Shown here in pieces: positions 35,401-47,395 of a stretch of 64,000 nt of DNA (within the stretch, counting starts at the first letter, position 1; each line of letters opens with the position of its first letter). The notes below the pieces were generated by a model. It was not told the origin of the DNA and did not search any database. It was given only the letters and a program-made list of their open reading frames with translations. The DNA lies in contig NC_053183.1 in the NCBI RefSeq assembly GCF_905163445.1, positions 17,112,001-17,176,000 of the forward strand, given 5' to 3'. This DNA is from Pararge aegeria (lineage: Eukaryota; Arthropoda; Insecta; Lepidoptera; Nymphalidae). A program made the translations under genes and the position numbers.

Positions 35401-38400
35401 CAGGCGAACTAACTAAGGCTCAATTCACCCGTCAATTTCAATGTTGTTAAAAATAAAGTGCTGTGAAAAAACGTACCATTCGTCAAAAAGCTTTTCATCG
35501 CCAAGCACGTTTGCGACTACGCGTGCTCCGTGCGCCGGCGGGTTAGAGTACATGCCGCGCACGATCCATGTCAGTTGCGACTTCAGCGGAGCGACGTGCG
35601 CTTTATCGGAGAGCACGATCGTCAGGTTGCCCACACGCTCGTCTGGAAATAAAACAGTGGTTAAATAAATAAATATACTACGACAATACACACACCGCCA
35701 TCTAGCCCCAAAGTAAGCGTAGCTTGTGTTATGGGTACTAAGATGACTGATGAATAATTTTATGAATAATATACATAAATACTTATTATATACAGATAAA
35801 CACCTAGACACTGAAAAACATTAATGTTCATTACAGAAACATTTTCCAGTTGTGGGAATCGACACCACAGCCTTGGACTCAGAAAGCAGGGTCGCTGCCT
35901 ACTGCGCCAACGGCCGGCAGTGGTTGGATTTGCTTTGTGCATTGTAATAGAATGTACATGGAAAACTAAAGTTTGTGAATGTTAAAGTTGGAGAATAAAT
36001 TATAACCTTTTTTTCCATCATCATCAAACCATTACCGACCCACTACAAGTCACGGGTCTCCTACCACAATGAGAAGGGCTAAGGCCGTTGTCCACCACGC
36101 TGGCCCAGTGCGGATTGGTGGACTCCACACACCTTTGAGAACATGTTTCATTACACAAACATATTCGAGGTGTGGGAATCGAACCCACGGCCAGAACTTA
36201 TTGCTTACGACTTAGAAAGCACACGTGTAACATGATATAGTTAAATTTATTTAAATATTCTATTATTTTTTATAAGTATGGAAAGTTTGCATCTATCAGC
36301 AATCAAAAAATTAAAAAAAAATTATAAATGTAACATTATGTATTGTGCTGAATAAATAAAAATTTTAATACTCACTGTACAATCCGAAATTCTTGGCGTA
36401 GGACTGTGCGCAGACGAGTTCAAAGCCGCGTTTGACGAAGTGTCGTACCGCCCAGGCGTCCCTGTCCAGGTCTCCCGTAGCGAATCCTTGGTACGCGCTG
36501 TCGAAGAACGGGAACAGTTTGCGCTCCTGAAACCAAGCAATTTTGATTTTTTAAAGTTATACTTGTTTAGCGACGTTAGGAAGAACTCATGGGAGTGAAG
36601 TTATACGATGTAACGATATGTGCGCGCACATGGTTACACGATAGTCAAAGTCAAAGTCAAAAATATCTTTATTTAAGTAGGCCCATAGGTGGCACTTTTG
36701 ATGCGTACATAAGAATTACACGGTAGTGAGATGATGGCGATAACCACATTCGTAAACTTAAAACTAAAGCTACGAGGGTTCCAAACGCGTCCCGGTCTAA
36801 GAAGCCCACAACAAACTTAGCCGGGTGTTTTTTTTTTTTTTTTTTTTGTTATCACCATCTCACAATGTCATTTTAAATTATTAGAAGAGCAACCTGGTTA
36901 GAGCAATAATTTACACCCAAGCTTTTTTATCGTTTACGTAGTCCTTTATACTATAACAGGACTTTTCTATAAGCTTACGTTTAATACAAACTTTGAACTT
37001 TTTAAGAGACATCTCCAAGATGTCAATTGGTAGTTTATTGTAGAATTGTAGAAATTTTTTTTTTTCTACAATTTTCGATTTTAAAAGGCTGTAGGTAATT
37101 GCGCGCGCACATCGTCACACCCGCTATGAGGGGAGGAAAAAACTCTCGGGATAGATTTAAGAGTTTTTCAACGCACAAAGGTCGCTTAAGGGAGCCGATA
37201 TTGTAACTCTAACATTTAACTTTTTTAACTTTCATTAAAGAACAGAAACTTCCATTATTCTATTATTATTATTATTGTTTATTTGTACACCACTATTAAG
37301 TTACAATAAAAAAAAAAACAATAGAAATACAAAGACAGAAGTAGAATACAAAAGGCGGCCTAATAAATTATTCTAATGTTATATCACGTAACATGTCGCA
37401 TCTCAAACAAATAAAGAATTTTCAACAAACTAGAAACTATCTGTAACCATCTAATTACATCCGCTATTCAAAAAAAATTCAAAACTTGGCAACAAAATAA
37501 AAATTATTTTGAGTACTATTCACGTGTGTTTTTCTAATACGAAGAAGAAAAACTGAAATGTATATCGTGTAGCATTAAATTTTTTGCCCAGTTATTGTCG
37601 GAGATGTCCATTCCACGGTCTCGTTTCTTGTAACTCGTTTGACGTAGTAGGTCTATCTAAGGTAAGACTACAGAGCACGGCTTCGCTCCCACAATAAGGG
37701 TTAAGGCTGTAGTCCACCACGCTGGCCCAATACGGATTGGTGGACTTCACAAGCCTTTGAGAACGTTATGAGAAACTCTCAGGCGAGCAAGTTTCCTCAC
37801 AATGTTTTCCTTCACCGTTGAAGCAAGTGATATTTTAATTACTTAAAACGCACATACTTAACTTAAAAAAGTTAGAGGTACGTGCAGGGATAAGAACTCG
37901 GCAATCGAATGTTTATGATGATAATGATTATTCTTACTCTCAAACCAATGACTTTTCCGAAATTTCTCGATATTAAACTGCACCTTTGCACTTCCTACCC
38001 ATCTTATTAGAATGCAACAATAATCTTTTACAATTAAAACGTCCCTACCTCCATAACATCCGCAATCTTCTGCCATTGCTCCTGCGTAGGGTCGATGCCC
38101 GTGGGATTATGAGCGCAGGCGTGGAGTATAACCACGGAGTTCTCAGGAGCTTTCGACAGATCCTCGATGAGGCCATCGAAGTCGATAGCCCGAGCTTTCT
38201 CGTCCCAATAGCGGTAAGTGCGAGGTTGAGTGAAACCGGAGTTCACGAACACTAGATGATGGTTTTCTGTAGAACAAATAATAAAAGCCTTATAAATAAA
38301 TCTAATATGCATGGGTCAAAATGTTTTGTTATTTCACTACAAGTTAGCCTAATAGCAAAGGTAAGTGATGATGCAGTCTAAGATGGTAGCGGGCTAACCT

Positions 38401-41400
38401 GTTACGGAGTATGGTAGTCATACCCCTAATCGGTTTTCACGCGACATCGCACCGGAACACTAAATCGCTTAGCGGCACGTCTTTGTCGGTAGGGAGGTAA
38501 CTAGCCACGGCCAAATTCTAACCGTATTCGAACGAAGTTCGTATGTTGCTCGTATGTTATGTATCTCTCTGATTGGAATATATTATTTTTTGCATCGCGT
38601 TACCCTTAGGGTCTTGTAAACGGGTAAAACCATAGGACACAGTCAGTGTAACTGTAGTCAAGATTAAAACCTATTTTATAATATAAAGATAACATAGATT
38701 ATCGATTACTCTTATCGATATAGATAAAATGATTGTTATAAGTACATGATTAAATAATAACTTATCTCCATGTAGTCGATGCGCACGGTTTTTAACCGAC
38801 TTTCTTCAATATGCATGAGGTTATCAATTTAGTTTTTTTTTAACGAAATGTATACCGAGGTTACTATGCAATTGATGAATTTCTTAATGACAAAGTTGCT
38901 TGGAAGCACCCGGCTCCGCTTTCCTTTCTCACAAGATAGAAAAATGAATGTTAAAATGTAAACAGTTGATGTTGAAAGAGAGCAACTGATAAGTTTCTCG
39001 CCGGCTTCTTCTCGGTAGAATCTGTCTTCTATATTATGCCTAGGCTGATTTTTTTTTAATTTAAATTACATATAGATTTCGTAAAGAGTTTTGAAGGCAG
39101 ACTCGAAGTTGATAGCAAATCAACCGCAATTGCTTCTGTCGCATAATTATGCGTTGAACATATATTCAGTACATCAGGGTACACTCCCACTTTCTATAAA
39201 AAAATTGAGATGGAAGCTAGTTGTAGCACATAGTATTCAAGCTTGTTTTATATAAAATGTATTTACTATTTAATTGGTATAACATTAATTCCAAAAGTCA
39301 GTTTTTTTTATCTTATTTTTGATCAATATGATTATAGATTAACTATGTAACTTAACACCGGTACTGCTTTATATCTTATCGCATTCACGGTATATTGTCT
39401 TCGTAATTGCTGTTTAGGAACGTTTTGAAATAGTGTAAGATTTTAGTTAGTTAATATTATTTTATATTGTATTTACTGTTTCAAAAAATTTTTAATTATT
39501 GTAAAATAATTGTAATAGTTTTTTGTATTCTCTCACAAAACAGAAAAATTATAAAGAATGTTAAACTATAAAATAATGTTGGAAAAGAGCAATCTGCTGA
39601 GTTACTTGCTCTTCTCAGAGGAATCTGCCTTCCGAACCGGTGGTAGAGCTACTACAAACAGACTAACTTAGCGTTTTTAAAGTGCTTATAAACTAGGCCT
39701 ACTTGAAATAAATAAATTTTGAATTTGAATTTGAGTAGAATTTTGGAAAGGACTAGAATCCGTGGCCTCAAATAAATTAAAAAAAAAACGTTTTGGGGCG
39801 GCTTTAGATTACTACTAATTTTATTCGCTTACGAATATTATCCAATTCCTAGAAGTGGTTCTTTTCTAGAGCTATTTATTTTGATATTCTTAAAGATTAG
39901 GGCGCTCAGATGAGGCTCACTGTTAAATCTAAACAAGACTATTTATAATTGTGGTACAGAATCCTTACAGAGGGTTCTATTCTTCGCGTTTATTGCGTTG
40001 TTTTTTAATAAATCCCGTGGGAACCGTTTGTTTTCTGGGTTAACAAAATAAGCCTATGTTACTCTCCCCTCTTTCAACAACTCCGTACCCAAAAATCTAG
40101 TTGATTTAGTTGGTTTAGTCAGGGCGTAAAGCATGAACAAATAAACAAACAGATTTCTCATATTAGTAAGGATTTGTACCCACTCGACAGGGTACAGGGC
40201 AGTGGCGTGCACTTCATACAAGCACAAAAGCACTGCATACCCTAAAAATTTTGTATTACTCATAAAGGGGAAAGATTTTTCCATTTTATGCCATTTTCCT
40301 TCTTTATGCATACCCAGGTCAAAAACCCTGTGCACGCCACTGGTACAGGGCCATCGTTAATCTAACTAAACATGCTAATCCGTTTGCACTCTTAAAGACT
40401 ATGAATTAGCAAACACTTGCGAAAAAGTAGATGGAGGGTATTTATTTGATTTTTACGTTTTTTTTTTTTTTAATTCCACTGCATGTTAGCCTTTAACTGT
40501 AATCTAAACTGGTGGTAAGTGATTATGCAGTCTAAGATCGTAGCGGGCTAACCTGTTAGGGGGTATGGTAGTCATAATCGGTTACTACGCGACATCGCCC
40601 CGGAACACTAAATCGCTTAGCGGCACGTCATTGTCGGTAGGGTGGTAACTAGCCATGGCCAAAGCCTCCCACCAGACCAGACCAGAGTGAAAGGAGAAAT
40701 TATAAATTCCCAAATTGGCCCTGCCGGGAATCGAACCCGGGTGTATTCACTGCGCTCTCCGTTGCGCCATGAGGTCGTAAACGTTTTGCGAGAAAACAAA
40801 AGAACCTGCACAAAATCCCAAAAATCAGACGTTATCTTCCTTTAAATATTTGTGTCGATTTTACATATTTTTTTTTTTCCAAAATTTGATTTTCGTGAAT
40901 AAACATTGACTATTTAAAGTAACGTAACAGTTGAACTCGTATCTTCATCCATTTTTTGGACTGAAAACCATGTCGTCCTTGTCAACAGGGAATTTAACGA
41001 AAATAATAACCTTAATAATAAGTAACGTCGATTTAGTTTTGTTGATAACTACTATAAATAAACGTTACAATTTTATTTGACGTCCACTACTGGAGAATGT
41101 TTGTGCGATGAGCATGAACGTTTTCCAGTGTCTGGGTGTTTATCTGTATATTGTAAGTATTTATGTATATTATCCATAAAATATTCATCAGTCATCTTAG
41201 TACCCATAACACAAGCTACGCTTACTTTGGGGCTAGATTGTTATGTGTGTATTGTCGTAGTAAATTTATTTACTACTTAATACTGACCCCACGTAGGACT
41301 GGAATAGTAGAAGTTGGTGTACTTTAGATGCTTGTTGAGGAGTTCAGCTCCGACCCGCAAACTGCCTGTGCCTGACAGCGTTTGTACACCGAAAGCCTGT

Positions 41401-44400
41401 GAACAACCATTATTTTAATATCATAAATGCAAAACTGTGTCTGTCTGTTTGTTGGTTTGTAACCTATGTTCGGCTCAGCTATTAAACCGATCTTGATGAA
41501 ATGTTGCACACATGTAGCTAGACATTTTGAAGATGGGCATACAATTTATCCAGGAGAAGCTGCTGGTTAAAGTTACCCTTGAGATTTCAAAAAGTCATAT
41601 TTTGAACACTATAAAAATACTTATATATGCCATAAACTTAATTCGAAAAAGTTAGAAGTGCGTGTCTAATATCGAAGTCGGTTCACTCGAAAGAAAGTCC
41701 TATGTCTTAACCACTATTAGTTTAGATATGTGATATGAAATAGAAGACGTCGTAATCCAATCTACTAATTATAAATATTTTTTTAATGTTAAACTTACTC
41801 GGCCTTCAGTTATGACGGGGTTATCTTCTCCGAGAAGCATAGAAACGGATGAGTTGCTGAAATTCTCCAAACCTGTCAACAAGGCAATTTATCTTCAATC
41901 AATAGTCTATGACAAAGTCCATTGCTGAATTAAAGGCGACATTCGAGGTGAGGGTTCGCCTATAATCACCACGATAGGAAGGTAGGTGAGGGTTCGCCTA
42001 TAATCACCACGATAGAAAGGTACAGTAGTAGCAAAGGGATAAAAGGGATTTTTATGAAAAACAAAATCAATATATCATTTATATTATATGAATTAAGCTT
42101 AATTTGCTATACACCGCGAAAAGCAGGAGAATCATCATTCAATCCTTATACTCTACACCAAACAGATCTTCGGCAATGTACCCTCAACGCACGTTGTGCT
42201 CCGAAATCGGAGCATCCTCAGGAGACGGACGCATCCTTTACAATGAATAATTGTTAAGTCACTGTGAAACGTGTGTAGAGGGTACATTACCGAAGATCTA
42301 TCATGGATTTCCGCAAAGTAACCAATATTTCAGAATTTTCTTTGGTTTCATATGGTTTTGTAGCGGAACGCTAGACGGCGCGTATAGGACGGTTTTTTAA
42401 TAAGATTTGGTTTATAAGGGCGTAACAGATATATTGTTAAACATTTCAGATCTTAATTTAATTTCTTTGGTTTCTTTAGATTACATTTATTTAATAATGA
42501 ATTTGGTATCATTTAATAATAAATCTGTCATATTTTGATACTTTTTGTAAACAAAATAAAAATAAACTAAGCTAATAGCCTCGTACGAAGACCGCAGGAG
42601 GACGGGTGTTGACAACTGTATTTTGATCTGAACTCGAAAAATATTAAAAATAAGAACTTTTATACTGTAAATGATTTTTTACAACAAAATGGCATTTGTT
42701 GCATTATTTGCATGATGCTTAATTTTTGGTAATAGCAATACACTTTAAACTAAAACCTTTTTAAATATGTAACAGCTTTAAAAGATGTATTTTGTAAATA
42801 AAGATATATATTCTATTCTATTCGCAAGAAACTAAATATGTTATAAAGATGCTTACTTTTGATTGCAAAGATAAGGGGAACTGTTGTAAGAATTTATTTA
42901 ATATGTTACATATAGTAGTTATCGTAATGACGATAAAATTGTTGCCGTGCATGTTTACCGTCTTGTCAGTTTGTAAACAAATTGTCAGTGGGTAAATGTT
43001 AATGATAAATGTATGATGATTTAAAAATACCCCAATATTGTCTCACAGTGTACATTGCCAACACAATGTAAAAACTTAGACACGTTATAATACTTTGAAT
43101 GCGAGTTTGTTAGTTTTTCCTTCATACATGCAGCAAATATTAACATTATTTATCGCAAACGGCTACTTTTTATAATGTTTTTTTTTATTTCTTTGTTCAA
43201 ATTATATTTTAACATCAGCCATCCACTTAGAAACTTTGCCAACTTGTGAAGAACGCAATGTTCGAATAGGATTGTATATACATTTATTACATTGTGAATA
43301 TGCAAATATTATAAAGAGAAAATATTTGTATACCTATAAGATAAATTTTCTTTAAATTTGGAAAAATTATTTTAGTATTTGTAAAGTGAGCCAAAAGGAA
43401 GGAGGTGCGGTTCTGCTTATAAAATATTTTAAAAGATAAAAGGCGTTTTCAATTATCTTTGTAATAGGCATAGAATACTAAAAAAACTTTTTTTTTCTAC
43501 AGATTAGTAAATCAGATTTTTTTTTTATCTAAACAACTAACCAAGCCTTGGTCTTTACAGCACACATCTTAATATATATAAATCTCCTGTCACGATGTTT
43601 GTCCGCGATATACTCCTAAACTACTTAACCGATTTTGAATTAAATTTGCACACCGTGAGCAGTCTGGTCCAACTTAAGAGATAAGATAGCTTAAATCTTT
43701 AATTATAGTCGTAATTTTATTTTATTGCAAATTATTTGTCTATAATTAATTGACAGTCACATGCTATACATATATATATATATATATATATTTATACTAC
43801 TATACTCATTTAAGGCTTAGCGATACTGAATACTTTAAAAACTAAAAACAAAATCAAACGCAGACGAAGTCGCGGGCAACAGCTAGTTACATATATGTAT
43901 ATTAGGACATTAAGTTTATGAGATAATAAAAATTGTAATACGTACAATGCGACACCTACAAGTAAGATAAATGGTGCGTAAATTATTTGAATTATAATTT
44001 TGTAACGAGCGTGGTTAGCACGTGTAGATCCGCGAGGAACAGCTAGATTTTCATAAAATAATTAACATTGACATAATAATTTTGTTTAATTTAACAACAA
44101 ACTTATATTTTTAGATGATGACTGATATAACTAGAATGACGCTGGAACTCAATTATCATTGTTGGCTGGGTAAACAATAGTAATAATTTATATTACATGA
44201 GAACAGGAATAAAAATTAGAGTTAAGAGGTCAATGTAGATTAAATTAATTTTGGTGTGTATGTATTGTACATGTTCATTCTAACCTTATTGCTATGTATA
44301 GATGCAAAATCTGCTTAGAGATCATATGATTATTATATATTCATAATTTCAGGAGTAGTACAGGATAAAACCTGTAAAGTATTGGGAGTCCAATTATTCC

Positions 44401-45619
44401 AAGACCAATTTTTCAATAAAATCTGTTCAACTATTGTAGCCTTTAGAGATGATAAAAGGATTGTGCCTTTTATTTTCTCTACATTCTACAATAGTTTTAC
44501 ATTAAATGTAAATTAATATTTTTTTATTTATTTATACTCTATATTTGCACACCACAACAATAGACAGTTCTTCATAGTTCTATTTTTGTTTTGTATTTAT
44601 AAACCATACCAAAACCCTCTTTTTAAAATGTTTTGCTCCCATGAATAACTGGATTATCCTCATACCATTCAATCACTTGAGGGACAACAAACTGTTGAAA
44701 AGACTTGCAACTCAAATTTAGCACAATCTATTGCAAAACTTTATTGCATAGTAACATAATAAGGCAATAAAGTTAGTTTCATGGATTCAAATAAGGTTCA
44801 ATGTTCATTGTAAACAGATATTATCCTATGTGTTTTGATCCTTAACGCTTACCTAATACAGGAAGGTACTCGTGAAGAAGGGTGTCATCATCAGCCATTT
44901 TCTTCTCCATTTTGCGGACAATAGGCAGTACCCAGGGCTTGCCATTTTCATCTCTGTAGGCTGTAAAAACATGTTTATTGTATGTACCACACCTGTACAC
45001 AAGGTCTCCCCGTAGGAGCTTTTAACAAGCCAAAGCCAATATATAAGTTTGAATAGACATTTAGAGTTATGAATTTTATGTTATACAAAATTGTATCTGT
45101 TAGTTGCCTTCTGACACAGCTTTCTTGTACTACTAGGAAAAATAAATCATTTACTATTTAAGAAACAAAATTTAAAAAATATTTCCTTTATTTATTTTGA
45201 ATTATCTGTATACTAATAAAAACATAAAAGGTATATGTAATAATTTGATATTGAATTTATATACTTTAGGGAATAATAGACCAGTTTTATTAATCCACTT
45301 TCATAAAAATTATTAAGTCTTATTTATATTCTATTTTTTATTTACTTTGTGGCTCAAATTACATCAGCTAGGAATGACTAAATGGATACGCCGGTAATTG
45401 TTACTACTTCATTACAGTAACATCTTACATAATGTTTTAATTTTACCAACAAACTATTAAATAATGTTATATAAAAAACGTAAAGCCTATATTGAAAGTT
45501 CTCTCACCTCCTACACCAAGATTGACTTTATTTTTGAATGTATCTTCAGTAAAAAGTTTGTTAAGTTGAAAAACTTCGATTGGCGGCCCTTGTTCAACAA
45601 CTTGAAATCTAGAACCCAT
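32458..45619 (-). CDS. GOT1: cytosolic aspartate aminotransferase (9 exons, 409 aa)
   Basis: Minus-strand exons in coding order: 45619-45508, 44960-44853, 41872-41799, 41396-41288, 38266-38049, 36526-36376, 35642-35477, 33356-33285, 32677-32458. They total 1230 nt; every junction keeps frame and ends in TAA. The enzyme is PLP-dependent and interconverts aspartate/2-oxoglutarate and oxaloacetate/glutamate, serving the malate-aspartate shuttle. Family signatures are present: KVNLGVGAYR near residue 37, SGTGSLR, SPTWEN (the stacking Trp at 134), HACAHNPTG, FFDSAYQG (PLP-ring Asp about 216), SYAKNFGLY with the PLP lysine at about 252, NERVGNL, and SGRIN with the substrate-binding Arg. The short N-terminus without a transit peptide and its resemblance to GOT1 rather than GOT2 favour the cytosolic form. 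Exon 8 is only 72 nt; without it the flanking phases would join to a TGA stop, so it is essential. A DIRS retrotransposon begins about 290 bp upstream of the ATG. Confidence 0.95.
33516..33720. mobile_element. palindromic MITE, older relative of the CAGTGGCGTG family
   Basis: Arms of about 80 bp. The left arm starts CAGTGGCGTGAATAGAGGG and the right arm ends with the complement CCCTCTATGAACGCC. Both arms carry GGGTATGCAGATGATATAAAA in complementary form. No clear target duplication. It lies 160 bp upstream (gene sense) of GOT1 exon 8. Confidence 0.65.
33890..34110 (-). mobile_element. 5'-truncated copy of LINE-2 (3' UTR)
   Basis: The inverted copy begins with the AAAGTCAAAGTCAAAAATAT tail complement and runs to AACAAAAAACACC-like sequence. 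In GOT1 intron 7. Confidence 0.85.
35663..35920 (-). mobile_element. SINE-A copy
   Basis: Full-length inverted copy ending GCGCCAACGGCCGGC. It begins 20 bp upstream (in gene sense) of GOT1 exon 7, practically at its polypyrimidine tract. Confidence 0.85.
36015..36200 (+). repeat. repeat C joined to a tRNA-like segment
   Basis: CACGCTGGCCCAGTGCGGAT to CACCTTTGAGAACATG, followed by a GGGAATCGAACCCACGG B-box complement. In GOT1 intron 6. Confidence 0.55.
36640..37035 (-). mobile_element. 5'-truncated copy of LINE-2 (ORF2 end + 3' UTR)
   Basis: Starts with three TTTGAC tail units in complement and extends into the complement of the C-terminal codons of ORF2. The match includes the GAGATGTCTCTTAAAAAG region with few differences from 61130-61240. 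In GOT1 intron 5. Confidence 0.85.
37260..37480 (+). repeat. repeat G, second copy
   Basis: A (TAT)n start, TTTATTTGTACACCACTA and GTAGAATACAAAAGGCGGCC. In GOT1 intron 5. A third start-like piece is at 44520-44570. Confidence 0.5.
37665..37910 (+). repeat. repeat C, long copy
   Basis: CACGCTGGCCCAATACGGAT, CTCAGGCGAGCAAGTTTCCT, TTTTCCTTCACCGTTGAAGC and ACTTAAAACGCACATA. In GOT1 intron 5. Confidence 0.6.
38335..38522 (+). mobile_element. SINE-B copy
   Basis: CACTACAAGTTAGCC, ATGCAGTCTAAGATGGTAGC, CGACATCGCACCGGAACAC and GTAACTAGCCACGGCC. It lies 70 bp upstream (gene sense) of GOT1 exon 5. Confidence 0.8.
39580..39735 (+). mobile_element. 3' end of another lepidopteran LINE
   Basis: Contains GGAATCTGCCTTCCGAACCGG, CTAGGCCTACTTGAAATAAA and a (GAATTT)n tail. 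A second, more decayed relative lies at 39000-39030. In GOT1 intron 4. Confidence 0.6.
40200..40342. mobile_element. hAT-type MITE with 8-bp target duplication
   Basis: A 143-bp element with terminal inverted repeats CAGTGGCGTGCAC / GTGCACGCCACTG. It is flanked by perfect GTACAGGG at 40192-40199 and 40343-40350. It begins with CAGTG as hAT ends often do. In GOT1 intron 4. Confidence 0.85.
40477..40782 (+). mobile_element. SINE-B, essentially complete
   Basis: Body as in other copies, then CCAGACCAGACCAGAGTGAA, GGGAATCGAACCCGGGTG and CGTTGCGCCATGAGGTCGT. The complement of the end is a tRNA-like head with A and B boxes. In GOT1 intron 4. Confidence 0.85.
41079..41277 (+). mobile_element. SINE-A copy lacking most of the head
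   Basis: ACGTCCACTACTGGAGAATG then the normal body and tail to GTAGTAAATTTATTTA. It ends 10 bp from the end of GOT1 exon 4. Confidence 0.8.
42100..42325 (+). repeat. repeat F, foldback-like copy
   Basis: CAGATCTTCGGCAATGTACC (42160 region) is complementary to GGGTACATTACCGAAGATCT (42280-42299). It may fold into a long hairpin. In GOT1 intron 2. A fragment at 62395-62460 belongs to the same family. Confidence 0.6.
43567..43886 (+). mobile_element. short non-autonomous Helitron, copy 2
   Basis: The same termini (TCTTAATATAT to AACAGCTAG) and the same A/T target context as copy 1 at 6498. It is 320 bp; the main differences are a longer TA/CA tract and an inserted AACTAAAAAC-like stretch. In GOT1 intron 2. 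Confidence 0.75.
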
Positions 45620-45910
45620 ATTGTTATAATAAACACGACCCAACACACCGAAACACGCTCACGAAATAGCGTTTTTCTACTTTATCTAGGGTATTATCTA
45701 TTATTATTAATTGCAATAGCAATCAAGAAAACATAGGTTTGCAAATTTCAATTTGCGAATACTGAAACGGTGACCTCTATCAATGTCATAAAATATGTCA
45801 CCACTCACCGTTGTCACCAAAGAGAATTAAGTCACAATATACACTTTCCATAGCAAGCTTTAATCTGAGAAAATTTTGTTTATATCTTCTTTGGTCCAAG
45901 CCAGTTAATA
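45620..45910 (-). promoter_or_regulatory. GOT1 5' flank up to the DIRS insertion
   Basis: 290 bp containing the expected 5' UTR and proximal promoter of GOT1. No clear TATA or initiator could be assigned. The DIRS element begins at its far edge. Confidence 0.4.
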
Positions 45911-46141
45911 ATTAATGATTAAACGAACTTACCTGTACGTGAAGTTCTATCATAATTATATGAAGTGCTACGTCCGAAGAATTAGTAACGTACAAATATT
46001 ATTTAACACATGTAGTACCGCATAGGTGTCACCACTTCAGCACTGTAGTTTAGAGTTTTTTTTTTTTTTTTTTTATTATACCCACAAAATGGACTACCTC
46101 CTTTACTCGCCTCATAGCCGCTGCTCCACCGCTTCTCATTT
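45911..46141 (-). repeat. DIRS inverted terminal repeat (3' side of element)
   Basis: Shares the segment from GTGCTACGTC through the T run to CCGCTTCTCATT in inverted form with 50900-51085. It carries about 45 extra bp at its outer edge, beginning ATTAATGATTAAACG. Confidence 0.9.
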
Positions 46142-46196
46142 AGTTTAGATAAATGCGACGTTTCCACAACATTCTGGGCTAATAGGGAGGGCGGGT

Positions 46197-46332
46197 GTTA
46201 CTAATTCTTCGGACGTAGCACTTCATATAATTATGATAGAACTTCACGTACAGGTAAGTTCGTTTAATCATTAATTATATTCGTGCTACGTCCTCGAATT
46301 AGTAACGTACAAATATTATTTAACACATGTAG
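46197..46332. repeat. DIRS internal complementary region with circle junction
   Basis: 46197-46276 is complementary to the outer 45911-45990. 46274-46332 is complementary to 51027-51085. The two stretches overlap by three bases (AAT), the expected circle junction of DIRS elements. Confidence 0.9.
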
Positions 46333-46484
46333 ATGTTGAGAGTCGTGGAGGAAACGGAGCAATAAAATAAGAATGATGAAAGAAACAAATTTTTCATTTA
46401 TTATTATTAACAAGAAAGTATTAGGAACTCGTACAAGAGTAATCATTAAAAATTTTAACATGTTAAAAATGTGACTAATTTTAA

Positions 46485-47390
46485 TTAAAGTGAACATAGT
46501 GTTCTTGCTAAGGCCGAGTTATCATCATTATTAACTATCGGCCTGTTGTAAAACTTTGCAAAGGTAGTGGAACTGCCGCTCCATCCAGCTGTCTGTCTTA
46601 TAATATCTAAATTGACGCCAAGCTTAAACGCCATGGATGTTGAGGCGTGTCGGGTACTGTGGGACGAAAACACAGAGACGTCAATTCCACTATCTTTCAA
46701 GGTGGCCTTAATCCATCGGCTGAGCGTTTGTGGTGAAACACAATTGTGAGGTTTCCGTACGCTTATAAATAGTTTGTCAGAATTTCGTAAGTTTTTGGTT
46801 CTGTCCATGTATACAATAAGCGTCTCTGCAGGGCATATTTCTGAGCGTTCCTTGAAGAAAGGCAAGTACAAGATAGGTTGTCTTGTACCCGCTCTGGACG
46901 TTTTAATCAAATCGGTAATTCTTATCATTATTTGATCATTAGAAATAATTACTTGATCAGTTTTAATTTTAGACAGCGTTTGCACCCTGTGTGCTGTAAC
47001 TAGAGCGAGCAAAGTTGTGCATTTCTTTGAAAGCTGTTCTAGTGTCAGACTGTCATTAGGAGCCAAAGAGCCTAAGTGATTTAAAACTATGTTTGTATCC
47101 CACGTGGTATTATACCTAGGTAATGGTGGTCTTAGCTTGTAAACCCCTTTACAAAATCTTGTGATTCTATCATCATCCGACATATTTCCAACAATTAAGG
47201 AGAGAGCGGCTCTGTAGCTGTTTATAGTTCTATATTGACCACCATTATTAAATATCTGTGTGAGGAACTCTATAACGATTGGAATTGATGGTTCGTAAAT
47301 GTTTACTGAATTTTCCGTACAAAAGTCATACCAACGTTTGAGGTAAACATTATATTGCTTAAGAGTGTTACTTGACCACGAAGCCATCAT
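46485..47390 (-). CDS. DIRS tyrosine recombinase (302 aa from ATG)
   Basis: The frame is open from 47495, overlapping RT by 100 nt, but its first ATGs are at 47390 and 47387, five nucleotides after the RT stop (TAG AAATT ATG). This suggests termination-reinitiation. Catalytic signatures of the lambda-integrase fold are an Arg in AHRVQT, the H-x-x-R of SSHSTRHAS, a Trp in AGWSGS and the nucleophilic Tyr in KFYNR. The enzyme would integrate the circular cDNA. It is intact with no stops. It ends 150 bp before the internal complementary region. Confidence 0.9.
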   Translation of the reverse strand: MMASWSSNTLKQYNVYLKRWYDFCTENSVNIYEPSIPIVIEFLTQIFNNGGQYRTINSYRAALSLIVGNMSDDDRITRFCKGVYKLRPPLPRYNTTWDTNIVLNHLGSLAPNDSLTLEQLSKKCTTLLALVTAHRVQTLSKIKTDQVIISNDQIMIRITDLIKTSRAGTRQPILYLPFFKERSEICPAETLIVYMDRTKNLRNSDKLFISVRKPHNCVSPQTLSRWIKATLKDSGIDVSVFSSHSTRHASTSMAFKLGVNLDIIRQTAGWSGSSTTFAKFYNRPIVNNDDNSALARTLCSL

Positions 47391-47395
47391 AATTT

